Shown here in pieces: positions 29,402 to 38,467 of a stretch of DNA of 42,563 nucleotides. The DNA lies in assembly GCA_964483805.1 (NCBI GenBank), contig CAZADH010000016.1:1-42563 (forward strand). Reading direction: 5' to 3'. Origin of the DNA: CAZADH01 sp964483805 (GTDB lineage Bacteria; Muiribacteriota; Ozemobacteria; Ozemobacterales; Ozemobacteraceae). The notes under the pieces were generated by a model that was not told where the DNA came from, made no database searches, and worked only from the letters and a program-made list of their open reading frames with translations. How positions within the stretch are numbered: position 1 is the first letter of the stretch; each line of letters begins with the position of its first letter. The translations under genes were made by a program, and so were the position numbers.

Positions 29402-31351
29402 ATGACGAGTCGTCGCCGGATCATCTTTATTCTCAACGATCTGGCCTGTCTGGTTTTTGCCTTGACCGCGGCTATCTGGTTGCGTTTTGAGACTCTCGAA
29501 CCCCAGTATGTCGGCTACCTCTATTTGATGTTGCCCGTGGTGGCGCCTGCGACCATTGCGGTGTTCTGGTTGTGGGGTCTTTACAACCGCACCTTGCGGT
29601 TCACCTCCATCCCCGACCTCGTGGCCGTGTTTGCGGCCGTCACGCTCGGGTCCATGTTGAAGATGACGTTCATCTTTTTTCAAAAAGGCATGGACTACTC
29701 GCACTCGGTCATCATTCTCGACTGGATGCTCAATCTGTTGTTGATCGGCTCGTCCCGTATTGCGCCCCGCCTGTTGCTCAACATCGCCGAATACGAGCCG
29801 ATTCGCACCTACGTGTATGGCGAGTTGAAATCGCCGCAGAAGCGCATCCTGATCGTTGGTGCCGGCCGGGCGGGGGAGAGTGTGGTTCGCGAGATCCGGC
29901 GCAACGAGAATCTGCCATACAACGTAATCGGTTTCATCGACGATGATCCGACCAAGATGAACCAGATCATTCACGGGGCCATGGTTCTGGGCACCCGGCA
30001 GGAGTTGGCCAGGATCGTCATCGACCGTCTCGTCGACGAGATTATCATCGCCATTCCGTCGGCCTCGGGCAAGGTTCTGCGCGAGATCGTCAAGTTGTGT
30101 CGCGATACCCGGGTGCGGTTCAAGACGCTGCCGAGCATGCAGGATCTCATCGACGGCAAGCTGGTTGGACTTCAATTGCGTGACATTGCCATCGAGGATT
30201 TGTTGCGCCGGCCTCCGGCCGAGATCAACCTGGCCGAGATCGCGGCGTTCTTGACCGACCGGGTGGTGTTGATTACGGGTGCTGGCGGCAGCATCGGCAG
30301 TGAGATCTGCCGGCAGGTCATTCCGTTCAAACCGCGCAAACTGCTGCTGTTCGGTCACGGCGAGAACAGTATTTACACGATACATCAAGAGTTGTTGCGC
30401 AACCCCGAACTGGGTGAGTGCCGGTTGGTGCCGCTTCTGGGTGACATTCAAGACATTGCGCGTCTCAAGCAGGTCTTTGCCACCCACTCGCCGCGCATCG
30501 TCTTTCATGCCGCGGCGCACAAGCATGTGCCCATGATGGAAGAGAACCCGGAAGAAGCGATCAAGAACAACGTTTTCGGCACCGCCAACCTGGTGCAGGT
30601 GGCCCATGAAGCCAAAGTCGAGCGTTTCGTCATGATTTCGACCGACAAGGCGGTTAACCCCACATCGGTCATGGGCGTCACCAAAAGGGTTGCCGAAATG
30701 ACGTTGAAAGCGTTCGCCAAAAAGAGTGCCACCCGCTTCGTGGCGGTACGATTCGGCAACGTGCTTGGCAGTCGGGGTTCGGTGATTCCCGTGTTCAAGC
30801 GGCAAATTGAAGCTGGCGGACCGGTCACGATCACGCATCCGAACATGATCCGCTACTTCATGACGATTCCCGAGGCGAGCAAACTGGTCATTCAGGCGGG
30901 TGCGTATGGCAAGGGCGGCGAGGTGTTTGTCCTCGATATGGGCGACCCGGTGAAGATTGTCGATTTGGCGACCGATATCATTCGCTTGGCTGGCCTCGAG
31001 GTCGACAAAGACATCAAGCTCGCGTTCACGGGGGTTCGTCCCGGCGAGAAGCTCTACGAAGAGTTGTTGACCGCCGACGAGGGCATCACCGCGACCCGCA
31101 ACAAGAAGATCTTCATTGCGAAGCCCGAAGAGGTCGACGAAGAGCGTCTGATGCCCGAGATCAAGAAACTGGTCACGCTGGCTCAGGCCGGCACGCGGCG
31201 CAAGATCATCGATCAGTTGTCGGTCATCGTGCCATCGTTCTCGCCCGACCGCGACAAGGTGTTCAACGACGGCCGGGTGAAAGTTGACCGGTCGGCCCAA
31301 CGGCCGGCCGAAGTCGAGGCCGACGAGCCGCCCAAATTGCGCGTCGTTTGA
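29402..31351 (+). CDS. Membrane nucleotide-sugar 4,6-dehydratase, WbpM/PglF/CapD family
   Basis: The family converts UDP-GlcNAc to the 4-keto-6-deoxy sugar for surface and protein glycans. The 649-residue protein has about four N-terminal membrane segments (residues 7-110), then a Rossmann domain ('RILIVGAGRAGESVVREIRR'), then the catalytic SDR domain ('VVLITGAGGSIGSEICRQVI', 'FHAAAHKHVPMMEENPEEAI', 'VMISTDKAVNPTSVMGVTKR'). Tyrosine of the usual YxxxK is replaced by Met (MGVTK), as in WbpM/PglF. The full length matches this large family. It is transcribed divergently from proS and stops just before a terminator. With the legionaminic genes it suggests a second route to 2,4-diamino sugars (UDP-linked), or O-antigen/exopolysaccharide synthesis; sequence alone does not decide. 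ATG 29402 is used because upstream in-frame sequence crosses the promoter. Confidence 0.92.
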   Translation: MTSRRRIIFILNDLACLVFALTAAIWLRFETLEPQYVGYLYLMLPVVAPATIAVFWLWGLYNRTLRFTSIPDLVAVFAAVTLGSMLKMTFIFFQKGMDYSHSVIILDWMLNLLLIGSSRIAPRLLLNIAEYEPIRTYVYGELKSPQKRILIVGAGRAGESVVREIRRNENLPYNVIGFIDDDPTKMNQIIHGAMVLGTRQELARIVIDRLVDEIIIAIPSASGKVLREIVKLCRDTRVRFKTLPSMQDLIDGKLVGLQLRDIAIEDLLRRPPAEINLAEIAAFLTDRVVLITGAGGSIGSEICRQVIPFKPRKLLLFGHGENSIYTIHQELLRNPELGECRLVPLLGDIQDIARLKQVFATHSPRIVFHAAAHKHVPMMEENPEEAIKNNVFGTANLVQVAHEAKVERFVMISTDKAVNPTSVMGVTKRVAEMTLKAFAKKSATRFVAVRFGNVLGSRGSVIPVFKRQIEAGGPVTITHPNMIRYFMTIPEASKLVIQAGAYGKGGEVFVLDMGDPVKIVDLATDIIRLAGLEVDKDIKLAFTGVRPGEKLYEELLTADEGITATRNKKIFIAKPEEVDEERLMPEIKKLVTLAQAGTRRKIIDQLSVIVPSFSPDRDKVFNDGRVKVDRSAQRPAEVEADEPPKLRVV

Positions 31352-31359
31352 TGAATACA

Positions 31360-31391
31360 GCAAGCGCCCGGTGAGAACGCCGGGCGCTTGC
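31360..31391. terminator. Terminator hairpin between convergent genes
   Basis: GCAAGCGCCCGG (31360-31371) pairs perfectly with CCGGGCGCTTGC (31380-31391) around an eight-base loop, followed by TCTTGT. It serves the WbpM-like gene and possibly the convergent sensor gene. Confidence 0.75.
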
Positions 31392-31418
31392 TCTTGTAAA
31401 TGCGTTGTATGTCAAATT

Positions 31419-33869
31419 CTACGCACGCAAATTGGTGGCATAGAAGCTTTCCCAGAGCTCCTTTTCCTCGCGCAAGACGGCGAGCGCCAACCGATCGGCA
31501 ACGAGGGCGGCCAGAAGCCGGACGAGATTGCCGGTATCTCCGGTGCTTTCCTGAACCGTGGTGTCACGCAACAGCAGCACACCAATGCAGCGATGGTCCA
31601 GCGTCAACGGGAAGCCGCGAATGGCCTGGCTGCCGTCGGAGTCGTGATAACTCGCCATCTGGTTTGGGTTGCGTTTCAAGGTCTCGATGATCTGTGTTTC
31701 GACACGGTCCGGATCCTCGGGGCGCGTGCCGTCGGCTCGCCCGAGCAACTCGGTGCTGCCGTCGGGGCGGAAGCGGGCCATCAAGGCATCGCTGCTGCCG
31801 CTGAGGCGGCCCACCAGTTGCAGGAGCGCGCGCCAGTTGTAGCCATCCTCGGTGCTGTTGCATGACAGCAGATCGAGGAAATCCTGCAGCCGTTTCTGCG
31901 TGGTGGCCAGTTCGTTGCGCACATGGGCCTGCGAGGTCAGCATCTGCCGAACGGCGACCGCGTTCTTGATGGCGGTGGCGGTGTGGTTCAGGTAGGTGAC
32001 CAGGGATTCGAGCATCCGGTCGTGGTGTTCGTCCTGGCCGAAACGTTCGAGCATCATCATGCCGAGGACCTCGTTGCCGTCACGAACCGGAATGTAGGCG
32101 ATCAAGCGGCTGAGTGCGCCGTCCTGGATCTGCATCGAGGCCTGGTCGGGGCGGACGGCGGCCTTGATCAGCACAGGGCGTCCCTCTTTCAGCAACGGCT
32201 CGAGCACCTTGGGGTTCTTGCGCGGGACGTCGAGGAGCTTCGGGCTGGCTTTGGGTTCCTCGAGAACCTCACGTACCCGGCCGGGACCGTCGGCAGGGGT
32301 CGAGAACACATGCAAGCAACTGCTGTCGAGTTTGAACACCGTGCGTGTGTGGCGCTCGATGGTGGCGACGAGTTGGTCGAGCTGCGTGCAGGTGCGCAAC
32401 AGGTCTGACATCTCGTCAATCATCAATTGTCGATAACCCAGATCGCTCTGGAGTGCATCGTTTTCGGCCTTGGTGCGGGCCAGTTGGGCGGCAAGCGAGT
32501 CGCCGCGGTTGCGCTGTTCGTTGAGTTCGGCGGTCAAGAGGCGGAGATCCTCGGTCAAGCGATCGATCTCGATGCTGCGCTCATTGGCCAGTTTCAGGCT
32601 GCGCATGAGCTGGTCGTTCGTCTCTTTGAGTTCGAAGGAAGCGCGGTTGAACTCGGTCTGACCCGAGTCGAGTTCCTTGCGAATCTCCTCGAGGCGTTCC
32701 TGCAAGAACAACTGATCGGTGACGTCGGTGATCAGGATGACGGCCAAGGACTGACCTGCGGGTGTGGTCAGCGGCACGATGCGGAGGTTGAGGTAATGCG
32801 AGGTCCCTTCTGCGGCCACGAAGCGAAAGCGATCGAGGTCCTTGCGAGCGGCGGTTCCTAGCACCGACTGCACCACATAGGTCAGTCCGCCCTGTTTGAA
32901 CGAGGGGATTGCCTCATAGAGGTTTCGCCCGATGATTCCGGTGGGCAACAAGCCGCGGCTGTCGGTCTTCTGCAGGACCACGGTGCCGGCGTCATCGACA
33001 ACAACGTACCCATCGTTGATAAGTTCACTAATTGTGTTCTGAACAAGGCCATGGCGGCGATTTCTCTCGAGCAATTGATTCAGGAAATAGATGCGTTCCC
33101 TGAACACTGCCGTCAGATGGTGGGCCAGGTAGGCAACGCCCCACAGGCCGATGAGCAGCATGAGAAAGCTGCTCCAGGTCCAGCCGTAACTCTGGCCCAG
33201 ATCACCGACCCCTGGGTCATAAAACTTGATGTGGCGAAGCCAGCCAAGATTGGTGAGCAGCCCGAGAGCCAGGTATCCGCCCGCGGCGACCACCCCGTAG
33301 ATCAGGCCCTGATGGAACCCCAGAACCGCGCCGGCAACGACGATGGGCACCGCCATCAGCACCGGCAGCGGACTCTCGGTGGCGCCAGTGAAGCGCACAA
33401 AGAGAAGCAGAGCCAGCAGATCGAACAGGACCTGCCCATGGGTGATGTTCTCGGCCGACAACGGGTTGACGCGCAAGCGCTTGAACATCTCGAGGAGCAA
33501 CAGATAGAGACAACCCACGACCCTATAGACGATGCCCGGCAGCGCCAGGACGCCGCGCAAGCCACCAGCGGTGATGCCGTTGAGGGCCTGGTGGAAAAGT
33601 ACCCGGTTGATGAACCGGTGCAGGCCGGCGGTGCCGCGCCGCATCGCCAACTGGCGGGTGAGCATCGAGATGTGAATGGTGAAGCCGACGTTCATGACGG
33701 CCAGAACGCAGGCGAGCAGATAGATGGGGGGGATCGAGAAACTCATCCGCAGGTAGCGGATGGCGAGCATGCTGAAACCAAGCAATATCGGGATGGCTGC
33801 CCAGCGCAGGGTAACCAGACCCCGACCAATCTGCAGTTCACGCAGTCCCGACTTGGCGTTCGTATCCAT
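31419..33869 (-). CDS. Membrane sensor with PAS and GAF-like domains, no recognised output domain
   Basis: The 816-residue protein has six or seven hydrophobic segments in its first ~260 residues (e.g. 'WAAIPILLGFSMLAIRYL', 'FLMLLIGLWGVAYLAHHL'). A PAS-like domain follows ('LINDGYVVVDDAGTVVLQKT', 'LRIVPLTTPAGQSLAVILIT'), then a long coiled coil (about residues 390-480), then two GAF-like regions ('CTQLDQLVATIERHTRTVFK' and 'ALLQLVGRLSGSSDALMARF'). I see no histidine-kinase H box, GGDEF, EAL or phosphatase motif. It may signal by protein-protein contacts, perhaps to the kinase/phosphatase/STAS genes nearby (inference). ATG 33869 is preceded by GGAGGAGG at good spacing; an earlier in-frame start seven codons upstream would overlap this Shine-Dalgarno. 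Confidence 0.85.
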   Translation of the reverse strand: MDTNAKSGLRELQIGRGLVTLRWAAIPILLGFSMLAIRYLRMSFSIPPIYLLACVLAVMNVGFTIHISMLTRQLAMRRGTAGLHRFINRVLFHQALNGITAGGLRGVLALPGIVYRVVGCLYLLLLEMFKRLRVNPLSAENITHGQVLFDLLALLLFVRFTGATESPLPVLMAVPIVVAGAVLGFHQGLIYGVVAAGGYLALGLLTNLGWLRHIKFYDPGVGDLGQSYGWTWSSFLMLLIGLWGVAYLAHHLTAVFRERIYFLNQLLERNRRHGLVQNTISELINDGYVVVDDAGTVVLQKTDSRGLLPTGIIGRNLYEAIPSFKQGGLTYVVQSVLGTAARKDLDRFRFVAAEGTSHYLNLRIVPLTTPAGQSLAVILITDVTDQLFLQERLEEIRKELDSGQTEFNRASFELKETNDQLMRSLKLANERSIEIDRLTEDLRLLTAELNEQRNRGDSLAAQLARTKAENDALQSDLGYRQLMIDEMSDLLRTCTQLDQLVATIERHTRTVFKLDSSCLHVFSTPADGPGRVREVLEEPKASPKLLDVPRKNPKVLEPLLKEGRPVLIKAAVRPDQASMQIQDGALSRLIAYIPVRDGNEVLGMMMLERFGQDEHHDRMLESLVTYLNHTATAIKNAVAVRQMLTSQAHVRNELATTQKRLQDFLDLLSCNSTEDGYNWRALLQLVGRLSGSSDALMARFRPDGSTELLGRADGTRPEDPDRVETQIIETLKRNPNQMASYHDSDGSQAIRGFPLTLDHRCIGVLLLRDTTVQESTGDTGNLVRLLAALVADRLALAVLREEKELWESFYATNLRA

Positions 33870-34001
33870 CGGGTGCCTCCTCCGGCACAAACAGAATCAA
33901 CCTGAAGAGAGTCATCTTCTGTTATCGGCGCGAAGTGGCAACGGCTGAAGAGACTTGCCGCAAATCTTGGGGTGGCCAAGGCGACGAAGTCGCTCTGGCA
34001 G

Positions 34002-34988
34002 TTACCCGGGCACCTGTCGGAGTTTCTGTTGCCAGGCCCATGCGTGCCGGACAATGGTGTCGGGCGAAGACAGTCGGGGGGCCCAGTCGAGTTCGGCCTG
34101 GGCCTTGCGGGCGTCGGCCACGAGCGTGGGAGGATCGCCCGGTCGGCGGGGGCCATGGACGACCGGGACGGGACGGTCCGTGACGCGGTGCACGGTGGCG
34201 AGCATCTGGGCATTCGAGATCCCGGTGCCGGTGCCGAGGTTGTAGGCTGGCGCGATCGCCCGCGAACGCATGATCGACAGCGCCTTGACATGGGCGTCGG
34301 CAAGGTCGCACACATGGATGTAGTCACGAATGCAGGTGCCGTCCGGGGTGTCATAATCGGTGCCGAACAAGGTCAGCGGCGGGCGCAGTTCCAGGAGGGC
34401 ATCGAGGGCGAGCGGAATCAGGTGCGTTTCCGGTTGGTGATGCTCGCCGACGTCGCCGTCCGGGTCGGCCCCGGCCGCGTTGAAGTAGCGCAGGGCCACC
34501 GATGTCAGACCGTAGGCTGCCCGGTAGTCTGCGAGAATGCGCTCGATCATCAGCTTGGACCGGCCATAGGGATTGATCGGATCCTGGCTGGCCGTCTCGG
34601 GGATCGGTTGGCATTCGGGGATTCCGTAGGTCGCTGCCGTTGAACTGAATACAATGTATTTCACGCTGGTGTTGCGCATGGCTTCCAGCAGCTCGAGGGT
34701 GCCGGCGACGTTGGTGCGATAATAGGCGGCGGGATCGGTCATCGATTCACCGACATAGGTGAGGGCGGCGAAATGCATGACCGCGATCGGGCGGACTTCG
34801 GCGATGGCACGAGCGATCGCTGCCGGATCGAGCAGGTCGCCTTCGATGAGCGGGCCAAAACGGACCGCTTCGCGGTGGCCGCGGCTCAGATTGTCGAACG
34901 CGATGGGCCGAAAACCGGCCCGGGCCAAAGCCTTGCAGGCGTGGGCGCCGATGTAGCCGGCGCCTCCGGTGACCAGCACGTTTTCCAT
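34002..34988 (-). CDS. galE: UDP-glucose 4-epimerase
   Basis: GalE interconverts UDP-glucose and UDP-galactose (some homologues also UDP-GlcNAc/GalNAc). The 328-residue protein begins 'MENVLVTGGAGYIGAHACKA' and has 'DNLSRGHREAV', 'VMHFAALTYVGESMTDPAAY', 'SSTAATYG', YxxxK in 'NPYGRSK', 'RYFNAAGADPDG' and 'GTDYDTPDGTCIRDYIHVCD', all classical GalE motifs at normal length. GAGGAG lies upstream of ATG 34988. It could supply galactose or GalNAc for surface polysaccharide alongside the WbpM-like enzyme. An extended -10 sequence lies at 35043-35051. Confidence 0.95.
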   Translation of the reverse strand: MENVLVTGGAGYIGAHACKALARAGFRPIAFDNLSRGHREAVRFGPLIEGDLLDPAAIARAIAEVRPIAVMHFAALTYVGESMTDPAAYYRTNVAGTLELLEAMRNTSVKYIVFSSTAATYGIPECQPIPETASQDPINPYGRSKLMIERILADYRAAYGLTSVALRYFNAAGADPDGDVGEHHQPETHLIPLALDALLELRPPLTLFGTDYDTPDGTCIRDYIHVCDLADAHVKALSIMRSRAIAPAYNLGTGTGISNAQMLATVHRVTDRPVPVVHGPRRPGDPPTLVADARKAQAELDWAPRLSSPDTIVRHAWAWQQKLRQVPG

Positions 34989-35042
34989 GGGTGTCGCGGC
35001 TCCTCGTTGTGTGGATGGGTGGGCAGGCCCACCGGTTTCCAG

Positions 35043-35051
35043 AGTATAACA
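35043..35051 (-). promoter_or_regulatory. Extended -10 candidate for galE
   Basis: On the - strand TGT followed by TATACT forms an extended -10 element about 55 bases before the galE ATG. No good -35 box is seen at 16-18 bases. Confidence 0.35.
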
Positions 35052-35081
35052 CCTGTGCAGAAAACCGCGGCTTATCTTGGC

Positions 35082-35110
35082 TTGACGCGCATTGTCGCCC
35101 GGGCTATACT
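35082..35110 (+). promoter_or_regulatory. Sigma70-type promoter of the PP2C gene
   Basis: TTGACG (35082-35087), 17 bases, TATACT (35105-35110): five of six matches in each box. Predicted start is about 35117, which excludes in-frame starts upstream of it and supports the TTG start at 35144. Confidence 0.75.
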
Positions 35111-35143
35111 CGCTCCGTTAAGCCACGCGAGTATGCAAACAGC

Positions 35144-35986
35144 TTGAGTCCAGTTACCCTTACATGGGCCACCAGTCCAGGAATGGTGCGACCCAAGAAC
35201 GAAGACGCCTGTCTGGCCGTGCCACCATGGACGCGGATTGCCATGGAGAGACAGGCGTGTTTGGCCTTGGTCGCCGACGGCATGGGTGGCCACGCCGGCG
35301 GCGAGATGGCGTCGCGGTTGGCTGTCGATACCGTCAACGACTGGTTTATGCGCAATCCGCTGCCGACGAGTGGCGAAGTCCCGCTCGCGATGGTCGAAAA
35401 CGCGGTTCACGAGGCCAATCAGGCAGTGTTTGATTATTCCCGGGCACATCCCGATCTTCAGGGCATGGGCACGACGCTGACCCTGGCCCTGTTGCACGGG
35501 CGTTCGGCGTTTCTTGCGCATGTTGGTGATTCGCGCGCCTATCTGCTGCGCGGGGGAACGCTGCGGCAATTGTCGCGCGATCACACCATCGTTGCCGACC
35601 AGGTTCGCTCAGGTCGGCTGTCGGTCGAAGATGCGAAGAAGCACCCGATGCGGCATACGCTCAACCGGGTGTTGGGCGTGCGCGAGTTTATTCCGGTCGA
35701 CACCATGATGGTCGAATTGCTGCCGGGTGACCGGTTGTTGTTGTGCTCCGACGGTCTGACCGGCATGGTCCCGGATGACGGACTGCGGGCCGTGTTGACT
35801 GATCCGGCCTACGCCGACGGGAAGGCCGCGGTGAAGGTGTTGGTCGATCAGGCCAATGCCAAGGGGGGCGAAGACAACATTACTGTCGTTCTTGCCGACA
35901 TCCCCGAGGTGCCGTTGGTCTTTCCGGGGGCGTTCAATCCGGCGGTGTGGTTGGCGCGATTGCGTGCGCTGTTTGTCACGCATTGA
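35144..35986 (+). CDS. PP2C-family serine/threonine protein phosphatase
   Basis: Bacterial PPM/PP2C phosphatases reverse Hanks-type kinase phosphorylation using two metal ions. The 280-residue protein contains 'GMVRPKNEDACLAV', 'LALVADGMGGHAGGEMASRL', 'GMGTTLTLALLHGRSAFLAH', 'VGDSRAYLLRGGTLRQLSRD', 'LLLCSDGLTGMVPDDGL' and 'GGEDNITVVLADI'; the metal-binding Asp residues (DGMGG, SDGL, EDN) are all present. There is no membrane segment. The start is placed at TTG 35144 because the promoter ends at 35110 and PP2C domains need about 12 residues before the VR-x-NED motif; ATG 35183 is an alternative that would cut into the first strand. It is the probable partner of the kinase at 36773. Confidence 0.93.
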   Translation: MSPVTLTWATSPGMVRPKNEDACLAVPPWTRIAMERQACLALVADGMGGHAGGEMASRLAVDTVNDWFMRNPLPTSGEVPLAMVENAVHEANQAVFDYSRAHPDLQGMGTTLTLALLHGRSAFLAHVGDSRAYLLRGGTLRQLSRDHTIVADQVRSGRLSVEDAKKHPMRHTLNRVLGVREFIPVDTMMVELLPGDRLLLCSDGLTGMVPDDGLRAVLTDPAYADGKAAVKVLVDQANAKGGEDNITVVLADIPEVPLVFPGAFNPAVWLARLRALFVTH

Positions 35987-36019
35987 TGAAATATGATGTA
36001 TTGCACATTCAGGATGTCA

Positions 36020-36052
36020 GGGCGGCGGTGCGAAGAGCCGCTCGGGTTTTCT
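36020..36052 (+). terminator. Intrinsic terminator after the PP2C gene
   Basis: GGGCGGC (36020-36026) pairs with GCCGCTC (36037-36043), one G-U pair, followed by GGG and TTTTCT. It lies 34 bases after the stop and may only partly separate the phosphatase from the TPR gene. Confidence 0.5.
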
Positions 36053-36081
36053 AAGCTACCGGAGGAGGGCGCAAACAAGCC

Positions 36082-36630
36082 ATGGAAATGATCTTGATCG
36101 GAGTTGCCGTTGTTGTCGTCATTGCGATCGTCGCCGTGTTGGTCATGTCGAAGGAGAAGCCGACGGCCAAGCCGGAGGCGGCGCATGCCGGCGAAGAGAA
36201 GAAAGAAACCGTGACGAGCAAGCGCTTCAAGCAAGTGTTGGCTGCCGACAACGAACTCGACGATGAGGAGAAGCGCAAGAAAGACGAGTTGCTGACCAAA
36301 TACACGGCCGGCACCGGTGAGGGCATCGCCGAAGTCGAGCGGTTGCTGGTTTCCGACCCGAACAACGTCGACCTGCTCGACTGGCTGGCCTTCATGTATT
36401 ACAGCAACAACAACATCGACAAAGCGATCGAGACCTACAAAAAGGCTCTGGCGATCAAACCCAATAATGAGAATCAGCACTATTATCTGGCCAACAGCTA
36501 CTTCAAGAAGAACCTGTTGCAGGAGGCGGTGCGGGAGTGGAACGAGGTCATCCGCCTCAAGCCAAACTCAAAAATCGCCAAAAATGCCCAGGAACGTATT
36601 GATTACGCAGGGTCGGCGAAGCCGTCTTGA
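36082..36630 (+). CDS. Membrane-anchored TPR protein
   Basis: This 182-residue protein has one N-terminal transmembrane helix (residues 3-22, 'ILIGVAVVVVIAIVAVLVM') and a charged linker. The C-terminal domain of about two and a half tetratricopeptide repeats includes 'DLLDWLAFMYYSNNNIDKAI', 'ETYKKALAIKPNNENQHYYL' and 'AVREWNEVIRLKPNSKIAKN'. TPRs mediate protein-protein interaction. GGAGGAGG lies upstream of ATG 36082. Between a phosphatase and a kinase gene, it may be an adaptor or substrate of that pair (inference). Orientation is N-out, C-in or the reverse; the Lys-rich stretch after the helix favours a cytoplasmic C-terminus. Confidence 0.88.
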   Translation: MEMILIGVAVVVVIAIVAVLVMSKEKPTAKPEAAHAGEEKKETVTSKRFKQVLAADNELDDEEKRKKDELLTKYTAGTGEGIAEVERLLVSDPNNVDLLDWLAFMYYSNNNIDKAIETYKKALAIKPNNENQHYYLANSYFKKNLLQEAVREWNEVIRLKPNSKIAKNAQERIDYAGSAKPS

Positions 36631-36703
36631 TCCGCGTTATCTCAGCCGGCGTGGGGCGATGGTCTGGTGTGTCGCCACGCGAGAACGGCATGGTTGATTT
36701 GGG

Positions 36704-36737
36704 CCACCGCCTGATTTTCGGCGGTGGTTCTGGTTTC
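36704..36737 (+). terminator. Hairpin between the TPR and kinase genes
   Basis: CCACCGCC (36704-36711) pairs perfectly with GGCGGTGG (36720-36727) around TGATTTTC, followed by TTCTGGTTT. The weak T-rich tail suggests a moderate intrinsic terminator. Confidence 0.5.
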
Positions 36738-36772
36738 GAATGCTCTGATCCCGGGGCCTTCTTGTTCCACCC

Positions 36773-38467
36773 ATGAGTCAAATCGTTCCCGAACTCAAGA
36801 AATACAAGCTCCTCGACATGATCGGGTGTGGCGGGATGGGCTACGTCTATATCGGGTACGATCTCAACACCGAGAATACGGTCGCCATCAAGATCCTTTC
36901 CCCGGAATGCTCGGCCATCGACACGGTCATGCAGCGGTTCGTGCTCGAAGGGCACATCTTGCGCCGACTCCATCACAAGAGCATCGTCAAGTTTGTCGAA
37001 GCCGGTGTCGACGGACCCTACAACTATCTGGTCATGGAGTACGTCAAAGGTATTTCCATGGACGCCCTGCCGCGCAGTCACACGGCGACGGTCATGGGTG
37101 CCAAACAGACGGTCCCGACGATGGAGGAATACCTTGTATTGTTCATTCGCTGCTTCGAGGCTCTCAACTACATTCACAACCAGAACCTCGTGCATCGGGA
37201 TATCAAGCCGCAGAACATCATTCTGACCGGTCAGGATTACGAACCCAAGTTTATCGATTTCGGTATCGCCAAAGACGTCACCGAAGACGACGGTCTCACC
37301 CAGTGTGGCGAGAAGCTCTATACCGTGGTCTACGCCAGCCCCGAGCAGTTGTCGGGCAAGCCCGTCGATGCTTCCTCCGATCTGTTCAGCTTTGGTGTCT
37401 TGATGTACGAAAAGCTGACCGGACATCTCCCGTTCAAAGGCAAGAAAGAGATCGAGGTTTTCATCGCGCACACGAAGCGCGATTTCCCACCGCCACGGCA
37501 GTTGGTGCCCGAGATTCCGCAAAAGCTCGAACAAGTGGTCATGAAACTGCTGAGCCGCGATCCGGCCGAGCGATATCCGAGCGCCGCCATGGTGCAGAAC
37601 GATCTGGAGCGCCTGCTCGAGGTCCTGCGCACGAGTTCGCAGGGCCTGGTGCTGTCGGGCATTCGCAGCGAGATTCGCGAAATGTCTGGCGGAGGTGGGC
37701 GCCGCACCCGCAAGCGCCGCAGTCTCAGTGATGAGTTGGTGGCGCTCAAGAAAGCCCGCCTCGAGTATGTCGAGGCCAAGAACAACCTCAAGATCGCGTC
37801 GTTCAAGCTGCGCACCGACCCCGCCGAACTCGAGCAGGTGCGGATTCTGACCAACATGTTGCGATGCGAATTCAACCGTCTGCAACTGCAGACGAAAATG
37901 GTGCTTGGCTTTGAGTCGAACCCGCTGATCATTGACCGTTTCAACAGCATCTTCAAGCTCGAAACGCTCGCCTATGAGAAACGTGGCATTCCATTTACGA
38001 TTCAGTTTATTGAGCAGAAGTTGGCTTACGCAGATGGTTCTGAAATCATCATCGGCAAGTACAATTTCACCGAGCGGGTCAAGCGGTTGATCAGTTTCCA
38101 TCAGAAAGACGAAACCTATCTCACCTGGAACTCGACCAACTGGTTCTTCCAGGCCTTCGAAGAAAAGGTCTTCCCGATCTACATCATGGTGGGCAGTCCG
38201 CAGATGCGCGCGCCGCCGCCTGGTTACAATGGCTTCTTCTGGCCATACGAGTTCTTTTCGGCGATCAGCAAGCTCGACAAGACCGGGGTGGCGATTCTCG
38301 AGAGCTTTGCCGGGGTCGATCGCAACGGTCAGGCCGTGTTCGCCAACCACAAAGAGACGATTCTGTTTTCGCAGAACCTCTTCGCCGAACTCGAGGCACG
38401 CAAGGCTGCCGAACGTGCGGCGCAGAAGACCCCGGCCAAAGTCGCGCCGCCCCCGAAACAGCCATGA
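36773..38467 (+). CDS. Hanks-type serine/threonine protein kinase with unknown C-terminal domain
   Basis: The kinase domain (about residues 10-285 of 564) has every key motif: glycine loop 'IGCGGMGYVYIG', VAIK with Lys40, HRDIKPQN with catalytic Asp143, DFG with Asp162, and 'YASPEQ'. The segment after it contains a basic stretch ('RRTRKRRSLSDELVALKKAR'), a coiled coil and about 200 residues I cannot assign ('YNFTERVKRLISFHQKDETY', 'NGFFWPYEFFSAISKLDKTG'), ending in a Pro/Ala/Lys tail. There is no transmembrane helix or PASTA domain, unlike PknB sensors, so it is probably cytosolic. ATG 36773 has no clear Shine-Dalgarno. The stop overlaps the next ATG (38464-38467). With PP2C and STAS neighbours it forms a phospho-signalling locus. 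Confidence 0.93.
   Translation: MSQIVPELKKYKLLDMIGCGGMGYVYIGYDLNTENTVAIKILSPECSAIDTVMQRFVLEGHILRRLHHKSIVKFVEAGVDGPYNYLVMEYVKGISMDALPRSHTATVMGAKQTVPTMEEYLVLFIRCFEALNYIHNQNLVHRDIKPQNIILTGQDYEPKFIDFGIAKDVTEDDGLTQCGEKLYTVVYASPEQLSGKPVDASSDLFSFGVLMYEKLTGHLPFKGKKEIEVFIAHTKRDFPPPRQLVPEIPQKLEQVVMKLLSRDPAERYPSAAMVQNDLERLLEVLRTSSQGLVLSGIRSEIREMSGGGGRRTRKRRSLSDELVALKKARLEYVEAKNNLKIASFKLRTDPAELEQVRILTNMLRCEFNRLQLQTKMVLGFESNPLIIDRFNSIFKLETLAYEKRGIPFTIQFIEQKLAYADGSEIIIGKYNFTERVKRLISFHQKDETYLTWNSTNWFFQAFEEKVFPIYIMVGSPQMRAPPPGYNGFFWPYEFFSAISKLDKTGVAILESFAGVDRNGQAVFANHKETILFSQNLFAELEARKAAERAAQKTPAKVAPPPKQP

Noticed and set aside
29321..31363. A 680-codon antisense frame opposite the WbpM-like gene
   Set aside because: Same reasons: low-quality composition, no motif, and a strongly conserved gene on the other strand.
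33922..33929. Exact sigma28 -10 box GCCGATAA on the - strand before the sensor gene
   Set aside because: No -35 box at the right distance; an 8-base match is expected about once by chance in a window of this size.
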